DNA of 22,312 bases from a virus. The stretch's first letter is position 1; every line of letters starts with the position of its first letter. Positions 14,743 to 22,152 of the stretch are shown piece by piece. The position numbers were made by a program, and so were the translations under genes. The DNA is taken from positions 1 to 22,312 of IMG/VR virus record IMGVR_UViG_3300037502_002175; one strand, given 5' to 3'. The notes beneath the pieces were generated by a model. The model saw nothing but the letters and a program-made list of their open reading frames with translations, searched no databases and was not told the origin of the DNA.

Positions 14743-15054
14743 TTACGAATGATTCCCACCCCGGACAATCACTCTTTCCTTATCATATCTTCGGATTAGA
14801 TTATGCTCTGCAACAAACTCTCTCAGTGTAGCTTGTCTGGACCTAACCAAACGTTTATAGCGCTGTATCGTTTCCTCGTCTCCGATTTCTTCGGCAAGCA
14901 TAAGTGAACGCTTTGCCTTTCGTACTTGCCTTTCAAGATAACGTTGTTTTTGAGATAATTCACGGTTACGAGCCATTGTTGCTTCGTCATATTGTGGTTG
15001 ATTATTCGTGTTTAAGCCCTCAACCCACGGATGGAACATGTGACGACAGTTTAT
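14743..15054 (-). CDS. MuF-type minor head protein, exon 2
   Basis: The 3' exon, coding for 103 residues plus stop. It begins INCRHMFHPWVEGLNTNNQP, the conserved Cys/His end of phage minor capsid protein 2 (MuF-like) domains, and ends in a basic coiled-coil tail (SQKQRYLERQVRKAKRSLML). It starts with ATA straight after the intron's terminal G and joins in phase 0 to exon 1 (16068-16904), giving GGLRG-INCRH, the expected continuous motif. Read alone it would need a weak in-frame start inside the intron. The joined protein is 382 residues. Confidence 0.88.
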   Translation of the reverse strand: MNCRHMFHPWVEGLNTNNQPQYDEATMARNRELSQKQRYLERQVRKAKRSLMLAEEIGDEETIQRYKRLVRSRQATLREFVAEHNLIRRYDKERVIVRGGNHS

Positions 15055-15200
15055 CAATCTTTTCTCATATCACTATGAGGATTGGACTATATCTTCACGT
15101 TAAATAACGTGCAACGCGCTTCGAGTGGTAACTCATCGTCCACCCTACTCTACTCACTAAAAAGCACCCTTGACGGATGCTTAATTGCTTTCGATAGTCT

Positions 15201-15908
15201 CTACACCTTTTCTTCGAGGTATTTCCAAACGTAACCACCGGCTGTTTTTCGGTATTTGTCACCTTTCGCTACTTTTTGAATTGTTTGGTGGGAAATCCCG
15301 GTTTGTCTACCAGCTTCTCTAATTCCATCATAAATAGCGATAAGGTTTCCATCTTTATCATATTGGGCAACTTGTTTTTTCATTTTGTCTGTCGCTTGTT
15401 TTAATTGTTTGGTTTTTTCAGCATGGTATTCAGGATCTTTCAATCTTTCTTTTTGCAATTTACTAGATGCTTCTGATTTCATTTTTCGATATTCAGGATT
15501 TTGCCATTGTTGTAAATTCCATTTTCTAATTCTCTTACCATGCATTTTCATAATCCTTGGACTATGTGATTTAGCTACTATTTTAGGGTCTTGGAAAGGT
15601 TTTGCGTATTTTGTCCGGTTGTACCCTATTTTTTCATTAGTTGCATTATAATTTTCGATATAATACATTTCTTTTTCGTCTAATTCACTTTCATCACATA
15701 TTTCAAGGATTTCTAACTTGAAATTTTCATGACCGTATTTTCGCATATCATCATATAACGCTTTTCGACCTCTACGGTCATCTACTCTTTCACAATCTTT
15801 TATGTGTGTTCTCACTCTTTCAGCTATATCTTTACTTTGCCCAATATATATTTTGCCATTGATTACGTTTGTTAATTTGTAAATTCCAGTTATTTTTAAA
15901 CTGTTCAT
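15201..15908 (-). CDS. GIY-YIG homing endonuclease, intron-encoded
   Basis: A 235-residue homing endonuclease. GIY lies at residues 8-10 and YIG at 21-23; Arg31 and Glu80 are the likely catalytic residues, and a GYN motif is near 96. A basic linker (about 100 to 175) and a C-terminal NUMOD1-type helix-turn-helix (NLIAIYDGIREAGRQTGISH, 190 to 225) give target specificity, as in the I-TevI and I-BmoI style of modular enzyme. It should cut intronless copies of the MuF gene and spread the intron. The ATG follows GGGGGTGATTGT. A promoter TAGACA-N17-TATAAT lies upstream inside the intron. Confidence 0.93.
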   Translation of the reverse strand: MNSLKITGIYKLTNVINGKIYIGQSKDIAERVRTHIKDCERVDDRRGRKALYDDMRKYGHENFKLEILEICDESELDEKEMYYIENYNATNEKIGYNRTKYAKPFQDPKIVAKSHSPRIMKMHGKRIRKWNLQQWQNPEYRKMKSEASSKLQKERLKDPEYHAEKTKQLKQATDKMKKQVAQYDKDGNLIAIYDGIREAGRQTGISHQTIQKVAKGDKYRKTAGGYVWKYLEEKV

Positions 15909-15968
15909 ACAATCACCCCCAAGAACTTGGCACGGGATTGCCTTATAAAAGGTTTCCCCGTTAGCTTA

Positions 15969-15997
15969 ATTATACCAAACAATTGTTCTTGTGTCTA
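15969..15997 (-). promoter_or_regulatory. intron-internal promoter for the GIY-YIG gene
   Basis: Minus-strand TAGACA (15992-15997), a 17-base spacer and TATAAT (15969-15974) with an extended TGG before it. It lies downstream of P1 and upstream of the endonuclease start, allowing expression independent of late transcription. Confidence 0.65.
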
Positions 15998-16067
15998 CAA
16001 TTGATACCGTATAATTAAACACCCTTGAGTAATGAGGTTCACGTTGTTTAGACGCGGCATAAAGTTT

Positions 16068-16904
16068 ACCGCGTAATCCCCCAGGCTCACCATATCCAAA
16101 TTCATAAATGGATGGATACTTAGGATTGCTTGATGGATTTTTGATTGACGCCACCTTACCCTGTATTGGTGCACATGCTTCCCTCGGGTCAGGATGACTA
16201 CTAACTAAAACAAGATCAACACCGTATTCACCCATACGAGATATACGCAACTCGTTGTAAGTACGATTGACTGTAGATCGAATAACAGTATCAGCATATC
16301 TTTCAAGGCTCCAAACATTGCCGCCACGATCAACAAATGCGGTTTCGATGCCCTTGTCGGACCATCTAATGACTGTTTCAGCCACCGCTTTATTAATTGT
16401 CGTGGTTCCTGCTAAAACCCTTCCAGTGGTTTCCTCAACGATTTTACGATACATCCGGGTTACGGTTCCTTCACCGTAGTTTGTCGTAATAAGACTTTGA
16501 TTGACAAAGTTATCAATTTCCCTAAATGTTTGTTTGACATAGGTTTCTAGAATTGTGTCGATATGATTTGGCATTGGTAACTGTTCAAACTCATGTTTAA
16601 GTTCACTGTCTACACTTGCTATGGTTTTATATCCGACATCCTCAATGGCTTTGATAATCTCTTTTTCAGCTATTTTAGTAGTTTTTGATAATGCTTTAAT
16701 TGTTTCTTGGTTTAATATCCTCAATTCTTGCATTTTCTCAACTTGCCATTGGAGAACATAATCTTTGCCTACTTTGTTACCTGTTTTTAACCGTTTGGCA
16801 ACCATTTGAAAGACTTCATCCTCCAAGGCTCGGTAAATGTCGGTTACCGGCTCAGTGAATAGGTCTAGTTGTGTAGGTGTGATTTTTGGTTTTTCTGGAT
16901 TCAT
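16068..16904 (-). CDS. MuF-type minor head protein, exon 1
   Basis: The 5' exon, 279 codons, of a phage minor capsid protein 2 (MuF-like) gene. It encodes the helical N-terminus (NPEKPKITPTQLDLFTEP) and the conserved core (WSLERYADTVIRSTVNRTYN, LVLVSSHPDPREACAPIQGK, IYEFGYGEPGGLRG). The protein attaches to the portal and inner capsid and helps head assembly. Without splicing, the frame runs 33 codons into the intron (KLYAASKQREPHYSRVFNYT onward) to a TAA at 15966; that tail is intron-encoded. ATG at 16904 directly follows the TAA of the small zinc peptide gene and lacks a good ribosome site, which suggests coupling. Confidence 0.9.
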
Positions 16905-17018
16905 TTAAACACGCAACTTTCCACATTTGGAACACTCATAGAAAGAGCCACCTTGAAGGTCTTTCCGAACAAAAAGGGAATATTTATGTTTGCAAAAAAT
17001 CCTTTTTAAGACATTCAC
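16905..17018 (-). CDS. 37-residue zinc-ribbon peptide
   Basis: A small gene filling the gap between portal and MuF. It starts at GTG 17018, with GAGGGAGTG overlapping the portal stop, and ends in TAA immediately before the MuF ATG. The product has CKH near residue 9 and CSKCG near residue 30 (VLKRIFCKHKYSLFVRKD, then SFYECSKCGKLRV), so Cys9, His11 and the CxxC pair could bind zinc. Tight packing, a ribosome site and a sensible motif support it as real. Small treble-clef-like peptides occur at this place in related phages (from memory). Role unknown. Confidence 0.75.
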   Translation of the reverse strand: MNVLKRIFCKHKYSLFVRKDLQGGSFYECSKCGKLRV

Positions 17019-17023
17019 CAAAA

Positions 17024-18517
17024 TCACTCCCTCGCGCCAAATAAGGCGCCTTCCGCCTGTAATTCCTCTAATTCAGGGGATTGCCGCCTTTCTTCTTGAT
17101 ATATTTCATTCAAGATTTTTGATGCTTCATCCTCAGTGATACCCAAAACCTTCATAATTGCACGTTTTTTAGACATAAGACCATTTGTTACTAACTTAAC
17201 TTGTTGATCAATTTCTGCATTCTTATCCTCTGCTATGGAATCATCAAAAGTGACTGTAACCTCGTATTTATCAGGCACTGTGATCATTTCATACAATTCA
17301 CCCATAGCAACAATAGATTCGATTAACTCCTGCAATCCGGCTTCAATGATAACCTCATGAGATTGTTTGCTTTTGAATGTCTTAGATTGCTCGGAAACAA
17401 CCTCTGTTGCCGTTTTCATGGATTGACCATCAAATGTAAAGGTGCCACTAGAAAAACCTGTCTGCATAGCAAACAGGTTCAGAAATGCATTGATGGCAGC
17501 GATATGTTCCTCTACCCTCAACTCAACGGAAATATCTTTAATTTCATTGTCATCCATACTCCCACCATTAAAGGCTTCGTATGTTTCATCGGTATCATCA
17601 AAATATCTATGCGCTTTTCCTGTGTCTGGGTCAATAACCACCTTCACCATATGAGCAGGAACAAGAATCCTTTTTCTCCCTAGCCTAAATTCACGGTGGA
17701 AACTATCAAACGCTGTGTCGATCGCCTTTAAGGTATCAAGTGCATTAGCGAATATAGAAATTCCCAACGGGCTTTGTGTGTCAATATTATTCGCCGTGTT
17801 TGGCTTAAAATAAGCGAAAATAGGACGTTTTATATGACCTATTCTTACCTCTTCCTCTAAGTCAGGGAAATGGTCTTTTAACGGTACTTTAATACCTAAA
17901 TCAACGCCGTTTTGAGATTCATAGACTTCATTTCGGACGATATACTCACCGTTTTCCCACAAATGCCATTCTAAATGAGTATATTTCTTATCCCTTTTCT
18001 TGAATTCATACGGAAAAACAGCTTCATGAATGGTATCATTGCGCCATGAAATCGGAATAAAGCAATCAGCTGTGACAAAGGAAAGTAGAATTTTCTCATT
18101 TTCAACATACGGTTTTATGACCATGCCACCATGTGCAAGCATGTACTCAAGATAATCTTGGAACTTTTTATCAAATTTATTGTCCTTAAATACTCCTTCG
18201 ATAAACTCAGAAACTTTATCATTATCAATACTGATTTCGCACTTTTCGTTATAGATTAACGATGCCATTTCCGAAGCAGCCGCCTTCGGCATGTTAAGGG
18301 TCAGCATAGTACGGTTTTTCAATCCACCGATGGTTTTATACTCGACTTTATGAAACGGCTCATGGTAGCCCTTATATAGGGCTTTCCAGATTTCTATTTT
18401 CCGAAACATTTCTTCGTTAATGGAAATATCCTTATGGTCTGTTAGCTTTTCGATGCTTTTCAATAGTCCTATCTTAACCAACCCCCTTTTCAGTGCGGTA
18501 ATTATCCTTTGAAACAT
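17024..18517 (-). CDS. phage portal protein (SPP1 gp6-like)
   Basis: A 497-residue portal subunit, the dodecameric ring at the capsid vertex through which DNA is packaged. Visible family stretches: IEIWKALYKGYHEPFHKVEY, LTLNMPKAAASEMASLIYNE, VKPYVENEKILLSFVTADCF (reads VIKPYVEN), PLGISIFANALDTLKAID and GTFTFDGQSMKTATEV. Residues 400 to 497 are the helical clip/crown region, ending acidic. AGGTGGTGATGCA precedes the ATG. It follows TerL by 11 bases and precedes the zinc peptide and MuF genes, the standard order. Confidence 0.93.
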   Translation of the reverse strand: MFQRIITALKRGLVKIGLLKSIEKLTDHKDISINEEMFRKIEIWKALYKGYHEPFHKVEYKTIGGLKNRTMLTLNMPKAAASEMASLIYNEKCEISIDNDKVSEFIEGVFKDNKFDKKFQDYLEYMLAHGGMVIKPYVENEKILLSFVTADCFIPISWRNDTIHEAVFPYEFKKRDKKYTHLEWHLWENGEYIVRNEVYESQNGVDLGIKVPLKDHFPDLEEEVRIGHIKRPIFAYFKPNTANNIDTQSPLGISIFANALDTLKAIDTAFDSFHREFRLGRKRILVPAHMVKVVIDPDTGKAHRYFDDTDETYEAFNGGSMDDNEIKDISVELRVEEHIAAINAFLNLFAMQTGFSSGTFTFDGQSMKTATEVVSEQSKTFKSKQSHEVIIEAGLQELIESIVAMGELYEMITVPDKYEVTVTFDDSIAEDKNAEIDQQVKLVTNGLMSKKRAIMKVLGITEDEASKILNEIYQEERRQSPELEELQAEGALFGARE

Positions 18518-18528
18518 TGCATCACCAC

Positions 18529-19438
18529 CTAGAATTTCAGACCTAATTTTCGAAGGTTGTCATTAACATAGTACTGGAACATATCTACGGTATGATCATC
18601 TTCTTTGATAACTTTTGGATCCTCAGTGTTTAAAGTATCCGGATCCCACTGGTATTTCTTGTGTTCCTCGATAAATATTTTGTTATTTGGAGTATCTAAA
18701 TAATAAAAACGCCCTTGAGCTAATAAGTCATGGACGTTATCAATCATATCTACTTTTTTCTTTTTTGCTATTGGATGTAACCTAATTCCGTAATCTTTAA
18801 AAACTTGGTTACGCAAAGCTCCTTCTGCTGAATCGATTGTCAGCACATCAATAGGTTTCTTGTAAGTTTCTCTAACCTTATTCATCCATTCATAAAACTC
18901 CTTCGATAAATCGCTAGGAGCCTTCTTATTTGCCTTGTTCTCCGGCGAATAATAGTAAGTATCTAATAAGATAACTCTTTGCTTTTTAGTTAGTGCAAAA
19001 GCGCCATGTGTTGTTGCTGATACCTGGTGTCCTGTATCTGTTGCCGTATCAATTAGCAGGATATCATCGTCATCCGGCAACTCATCCAAAGGGTGAAATA
19101 AAGCTATATTATAAACATTTGTTCCAAGTCCTACCGGCTCACCTAAATAAATATAACGATAATAATCATAGTCATTGCTTTTTATTCGCTCAATATCAGC
19201 AAGCATCTGCTCAGTCACAAAGCCTAGTTCGTCATTAAGATAACTGGATTCATGGACAAGATAGTTATCTTCGCCTTTTAAACTGTCCGACCACTCGTTA
19301 ATCCAATGATAAGGATTTCGTGGTGGATTGTAAGACCAAAAGAACTGGACAAAAGGAGCTAATGGATGCTTTTGCCGCATAAATGTAACATTTGTTTGGT
19401 CGAATTCTTCTGAGTCGTCAAATTCTGCTGCTTCTTCA
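18529..19438 (-). CDS. terL: terminase large subunit, exon 2 (nuclease part)
   Basis: The 3' exon of TerL, coding for residues 139 (second part) to 441. It begins EEAAEFDDSEEFDQTNVTFM, the end of Walker B and coupling region of the ATPase, continues through FVQFFWSYNPPRNPYHWINE, and contains the RNase H-like nuclease with likely metal ligands Asp269 (LLIDTATD), Asp341 (TIDSAEG) and Asp424 (DDHTVDMFQY). The first in-frame ATG lies about 19 codons inside the exon, so a naive call starting at 19380 is truncated. Joined to 20268-20683 it gives 441 residues, the usual TerL length. Confidence 0.93.
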
Positions 19439-19620
19439 CATTATGTTGCGAATATACCGTTTCCGTATATTCTCTATATGTTTCCATATAGATCAGACTA
19501 TATCTTCATCTAGGCAATAAAAAAGAGAGCCTAGATGCTCCCCGTTTCGAGTTCACTTGAACCCTACTCTACTCCCTTCCGTCAGATGACGTGGTTTCGA
19601 TAGTCGTTACACGTTTTATG

Positions 19621-20115
19621 TTAATCAAAATGACCGTTTACTACCCTTAGAATTGTTGTACTTTCCACTCCGTATTTTTTAGCCAATGCAACAGAACCAT
19701 AACCTTTTTTATATCGTTTGTAAGTTCTTTTTATTTCTTTCATTTCTTCTTCTGTTAGAACTTTACATCCTTTTTTAGGTTTCTTGAAGCCCATTTCGTA
19801 GGCGTGTTTCATTTGTTCTGACATTGACATCCATTCTAAGTTTTCAGCCCTATTATCATCTTTTATACCGTTTTTGTGATTTATGGTTGTTTTCTCAGGG
19901 TTATCATGTTTTGGTAAAAACTCTTGAGCTACAAGTCTATGAACCATAAACTCTCGTGTTTTTCCATCTTTTCTTAATGCAACCTGAACATATCCGTCAT
20001 GATTGTATCTTTTATTGGAAAGTATCTTGCCAGATTTAATACCCTTAACCATCCCCGTATCACTAACCATATAAAGTCCTTCATAACCAGTTACCCATTT
20101 CCATCGTTCAGCCAT
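19621..20115 (-). CDS. HNH homing endonuclease with NUMOD4, intron-encoded
   Basis: A 164-residue endonuclease. Residues 4 to 45 form a NUMOD4 motif (WKWVTGYEGLYMVSDTG). Residues 50 to 100 hold the HNH site: VHRLVAQEF (His59), TINHKNGIKDDNRAENLEW (His80, Asn88/Asn92). The basic C-terminus ends in a helix-turn-helix (GSVALAKKYGVESTTILRVV) for target binding. The layout is that of I-HmuI-like phage intron enzymes, which nick intronless alleles to promote intron spread. GAGGTGATATT precedes the ATG, and an extended -10 (TGTTATAAT) lies 18 bases further upstream. Confidence 0.93.
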   Translation of the reverse strand: MAERWKWVTGYEGLYMVSDTGMVKGIKSGKILSNKRYNHDGYVQVALRKDGKTREFMVHRLVAQEFLPKHDNPEKTTINHKNGIKDDNRAENLEWMSMSEQMKHAYEMGFKKPKKGCKVLTEEEMKEIKRTYKRYKKGYGSVALAKKYGVESTTILRVVNGHFD

Positions 20116-20132
20116 AATATCACCTCAGTAAT

Positions 20133-20161
20133 ATTATAACATAGTTTGGTATAGGTAACTA
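20133..20161 (-). promoter_or_regulatory. intron-internal extended -10 promoter for the HNH gene
   Basis: Minus-strand TATAAT (20133-20138) with the extended TGT before it. The -35 position (TAGTTA, 20156-20161) is weak, so activity would rely on the extended -10. Confidence 0.5.
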
Positions 20162-20267
20162 GCGTAATTTTACCATTTTGATTAACATAACTTCGCTCGG
20201 TATTACCCTCGGCTTTACGTTAGGGTGTCCACCGAATTAGAGGAGTTTATTGTGATCCATTTTGTTA

Positions 20268-20683
20268 AACCACACAGCAATAATGTTGCCAATATCGTTT
20301 GATTTTAATTTTTGGAAGTCATCCTGCCCATAAAAGTAGAATGTTGATCCTGTTTTTCTGTGCGTAATTTTAAAAGGTGCTACGGTAGGCTTAAACCGCT
20401 TGGTCATTCCAAATAGTTTAATCGCCCATTGAATCTTGTTGAATACAGAATCACGAATCGTATTACCAACTTTACGGATAACGACTACATTAGCTTTTTC
20501 GCCCTTTATGATGTACATAATCATCATAAAAACCAGCTTCAAGGCAATGACAGACGATTTAAACGAGTTACGCCCACCTTTTAAGATGTTATATGGCTTA
20601 TTTGATGTCCAAACATCTTTAAAGTGTGGATTGACATTCTTCTGGACATCAAAGACAACTCTATTTTTCTTCTTAGTTGCCAT
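20268..20683 (-). CDS. terL: terminase large subunit, exon 1 (ATPase part)
   Basis: The 5' exon, 138 codons plus two bases. The ATP-binding P-loop is GGRNSFKSS (residues 36 to 44), a variant of the more common GGRGSGKS. The exon ends at IIAVWF, the hydrophobic strand of Walker B; the acidic residues EE come from exon 2. TerL is the packaging motor and nuclease that cuts concatemers and drives DNA into the prohead. Three ATG codons lie in a row (20689, 20686, 20683); GGAG at 20692-20695 favours the third. It overlaps the terS end by 11 to 17 bases. Unspliced, the frame runs on to a stop at 20237. Confidence 0.92.
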
Positions 20684-21473
20684 CATCATCGCTCCATTCA
20701 TCGACAATGACGATCTCTTCTAAATCATCATCTGAATGCTCTTTGGTGATTCTTTCGGCTTCTGCTTTCGCTTTTGCTATTTCAGCCTTCAACTTCTCTT
20801 CCTGTAATCGTTTCTTGTCATTTTCTGATAACAAGTCAAAGTATTTGGAGAGCATTTCAAGGGCTTTCATCTTGTCAACAAGCTTAACTGATACACCATC
20901 TTTACCTTGTTTTACTTCAGTTATCAAAGTGCCGTCTACCTCGGTTGACTCTTTAAACTTCACTCTGTTCACTTCAAAAGGATTTCCTAAATCATCAAGT
21001 ACTTCCTCACGACCAAATTCAACAAAGTCGGTTATATCTGCAAAAGCAATATCAATATACTTTTGGAGTATGTCTTGTGCTTCCAAGAATATACCCTGCT
21101 GCCGTTCCCGCTTTAATCTCTCAATCTCAGTAGCTATCTTATGGTTTCTTAGTAAGCCATGTCCGTTTACCATAGCAGTTGAATAGGCACACCCATAAGC
21201 TTTTTGATAAGCCTTAGTTGCATTGAAATACTTAATATAGTATAAGCAGAATAACTCTTGCTTGTCTGTTAAATCAGTCGATTCAATAACTGGTTCCACG
21301 GTTGCAACCTTTTTATTTTTGGTTGCATCTTTTTTAGGCGATCCTCTTGACCACCCTTCGCGGCTTTTACGACTTTTTAATGTACCTAGTTTAATATCGT
21401 GTTTCTCTGCTAATGCAGCTAATGTTGTTTTTGATGTTTCAAATTCTTTTCTAATCTCTTCCCAGTTAGGCAT
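20673..21473 (-). CDS. terS: terminase small subunit
   Basis: A 266-residue TerS. Residues 1 to 45 form a helix-turn-helix for DNA recognition (WEEIRKEFETSKTTLAALAE, LGTLKSRKSREGWSRGSP). Residues 65 to 120 are the conserved Terminase_2 core (LTDKQELFCLYYIKYFNATK, AYSTAMVNGHGLLRN). A DITDFVEFG segment and a long charged coiled coil (about 205 to 245) lead to a highly acidic tail (DDDLEEIVIVDEWSDDDGN), probably contacting TerL. It recognises the packaging site and loads TerL. ATG 21473 follows AGGTGATATGTG; GTG 21476 is an alternative. Confidence 0.93.
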   Translation of the reverse strand: MPNWEEIRKEFETSKTTLAALAEKHDIKLGTLKSRKSREGWSRGSPKKDATKNKKVATVEPVIESTDLTDKQELFCLYYIKYFNATKAYQKAYGCAYSTAMVNGHGLLRNHKIATEIERLKRERQQGIFLEAQDILQKYIDIAFADITDFVEFGREEVLDDLGNPFEVNRVKFKESTEVDGTLITEVKQGKDGVSVKLVDKMKALEMLSKYFDLLSENDKKRLQEEKLKAEIAKAKAEAERITKEHSDDDLEEIVIVDEWSDDDGN

Positions 21474-21506
21474 CACATATCACCTACACCTCCGATATTG
21501 TTTTGG

Positions 21507-21536
21507 GCAAAAGAAAAAGCACCGCTAAGGGTGCTT
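21507..21536 (-). terminator. rho-independent terminator after HNH-AP2 gene, before terS
   Basis: Minus-strand AAGCACC, CTTAGC, GGTGCTT is followed by TTTCTTTT, only 4 bases after the endonuclease stop. It lies between the upstream regulator and terS with about 33 bases left before terS. Confidence 0.85.
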
Positions 21537-21540
21537 AGTG

Positions 21541-22050
21541 TTAATCTTTTATGTATGTTGCTTCTTTTGAAAATGGAAAGTATTTAGCTCGCCCTTTAAT
21601 CACTGCGGCTTCTGCTTCTTCTTTTGTGTCATAATAACCCAAGTTAATATCCTTTCCATCCACTCTAAGTCTTGCTCTCCATCTTGGGTTCCACCTGTTA
21701 TCTAAAGATACACCTCTAATACCAACCTTACTTCGCTTATTGGAAGTTATATTTTGTGTATTTTGACCCCAAGTAACGATTCTTAAATTACTTCTTCGAT
21801 TATTAAGCGGATTGCAATCAATGTGATCTACCACCATATCCTTAGGTGGATTTGTAATTAATCTATGCAATAATTCCACTCGTTGTTGAATCACTCTTCT
21901 TATGTAGCCCCTATTATCAAGGTGCCATGTCCCTTTAAAATTTGATACTAACTCTAAATCATCAGTATCAATCATTACTTCATAAGTTTCTCCTTTACGC
22001 TTAACAAATATGATTGTGTAATCATCCTTAATTTCGTAAAGGTTTTTCAT
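21541..22050 (-). CDS. HNH homing endonuclease with AP2 DNA-binding domain
   Basis: A 169-residue endonuclease. The HNH site spans residues 60 to 95: LLHRLITNPP (His62), VVDHIDCNPLNNRRSNLRIV (Asp75-His76, Asn83, Asn88). Residues 110 to 158 match an AP2 DNA-binding domain (IRGVSLDNRWNPRWRARL, INLGYYDTKEEAEAAV). It lies between the late regulator and terS. No P3/P7 intron core or split host gene surrounds it, so it is read as a free-standing homing endonuclease. GTGGGAGGTT precedes the ATG. A promoter, a structured leader and a terminator make it a self-contained unit. It is distinct from the single-domain HNH proteins that assist terminase in some phages, because of the AP2 domain. Confidence 0.9.
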   Translation of the reverse strand: MKNLYEIKDDYTIIFVKRKGETYEVMIDTDDLELVSNFKGTWHLDNRGYIRRVIQQRVELLHRLITNPPKDMVVDHIDCNPLNNRRSNLRIVTWGQNTQNITSNKRSKVGIRGVSLDNRWNPRWRARLRVDGKDINLGYYDTKEEAEAAVIKGRAKYFPFSKEATYIKD

Positions 22051-22063
22051 TGTTATAACCTCC

Positions 22064-22145
22064 CACAGTTATTTCCCTAGGAGTGCTAAAGGGCAGAAGT
22101 TGGGAAACTTCTTGTCGAATGGGTAGCTAATCCATTCCTAGCCCT
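22064..22145 (-). ncRNA. structured leader RNA of HNH-AP2 gene (three-way junction, possible pseudoknot)
   Basis: On the minus strand, AGGGC (22141-22145) pairs with GCCCT (22090-22094), enclosing two hairpins: GAATGG/CCATTC (22117-22122, 22132-22137) and GAAGTT/AACTTC (22096-22101, 22106-22111, loop TCCC). CTAGGA (22136-22141) can also pair with TCCTAG (22077-22082), crossing the closing stem; one base is shared with each neighbouring stem, so the pseudoknot would use about 4 to 5 bp, or be an alternative fold. The ribosome site follows about 20 bases later. Its identity is not known to me. Confidence 0.6.
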
Positions 22146-22152
22146 CATAATC

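Larger units (their letters stand above)
15055..16067 (-). ncRNA. group I intron in the minor head gene, encoding a GIY-YIG endonuclease
   Basis: A 1013-nt self-splicing intron of the phage td-like (IA2-type) class. P1: exon end ACGCGGT pairs with intron GCCGCGT, 7 bp ending in the required U-G. P10: exon 2 ATAAA pairs with TTTAT directly before that guide. The core 5' half reads AACGGGGAAACCT with GGCAATCCCGTGCC downstream. P7 is GACTAT (15194-15199) with ATAGTC (15085-15090) in the usual GACTATCGAAA and GAAGATATAGTC contexts. CACGTTA/TAACGTG is a P8-like hairpin, and CTCATA-GTGA-TATGAG is a P9 hairpin with a GNRA loop. The open frame sits in the P6 loop, its stop one base from P7. Confidence 0.93.
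19439..20267 (-). ncRNA. group I intron in terL, encoding an HNH endonuclease
   Basis: An 829-nt intron. P1: exon end TGTGGTT pairs with intron GATCACA, 7 bp ending in the required U-G pair (one internal wobble). The 5' core reads TTCGGTGGACACCCTAACG with GCCGAGGGTAATACCGAGC. P7 is GACTAT (19600-19605) with ATAGTC (19496-19501) in GACTATCGAAA and GAAGATATAGTC contexts. P8 is CATCTAGGC/GCCTAGATG. Two P9-type hairpins follow: CTATATG-GAAA-CATATAG, and GAATATAC/GTATATTC. The intron ends AATG, and the G at 19439 is the terminal omega G. The endonuclease frame sits in the P6 loop, upstream of P7. Splicing restores phase (TT plus T = Phe139). Confidence 0.93.

Noticed and set aside
14743-15057. The frame starting at 15057 as an independent gene
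   Set aside because: Its apparent start lies within the intron end; it has no ribosome site and its protein is plainly the C-terminus of the MuF domain.
18529-20707. terL as a pseudogene broken by insertion
   Set aside because: Intron pairings, conserved P7 and a restored reading phase on joining show a spliced gene instead of a dead one.
21541-22050. HNH-AP2 gene inside a third group I intron
   Set aside because: No GACTATCGAAA or GAAGATATAGTC core elements flank it, and neither neighbour gene is split.
22077-22145. The inverted repeats as a cos or pac packaging site
   Set aside because: Possible by position near terS, but the promoter and ribosome-site arrangement fits a gene leader better, and no cleavage-site features are visible.
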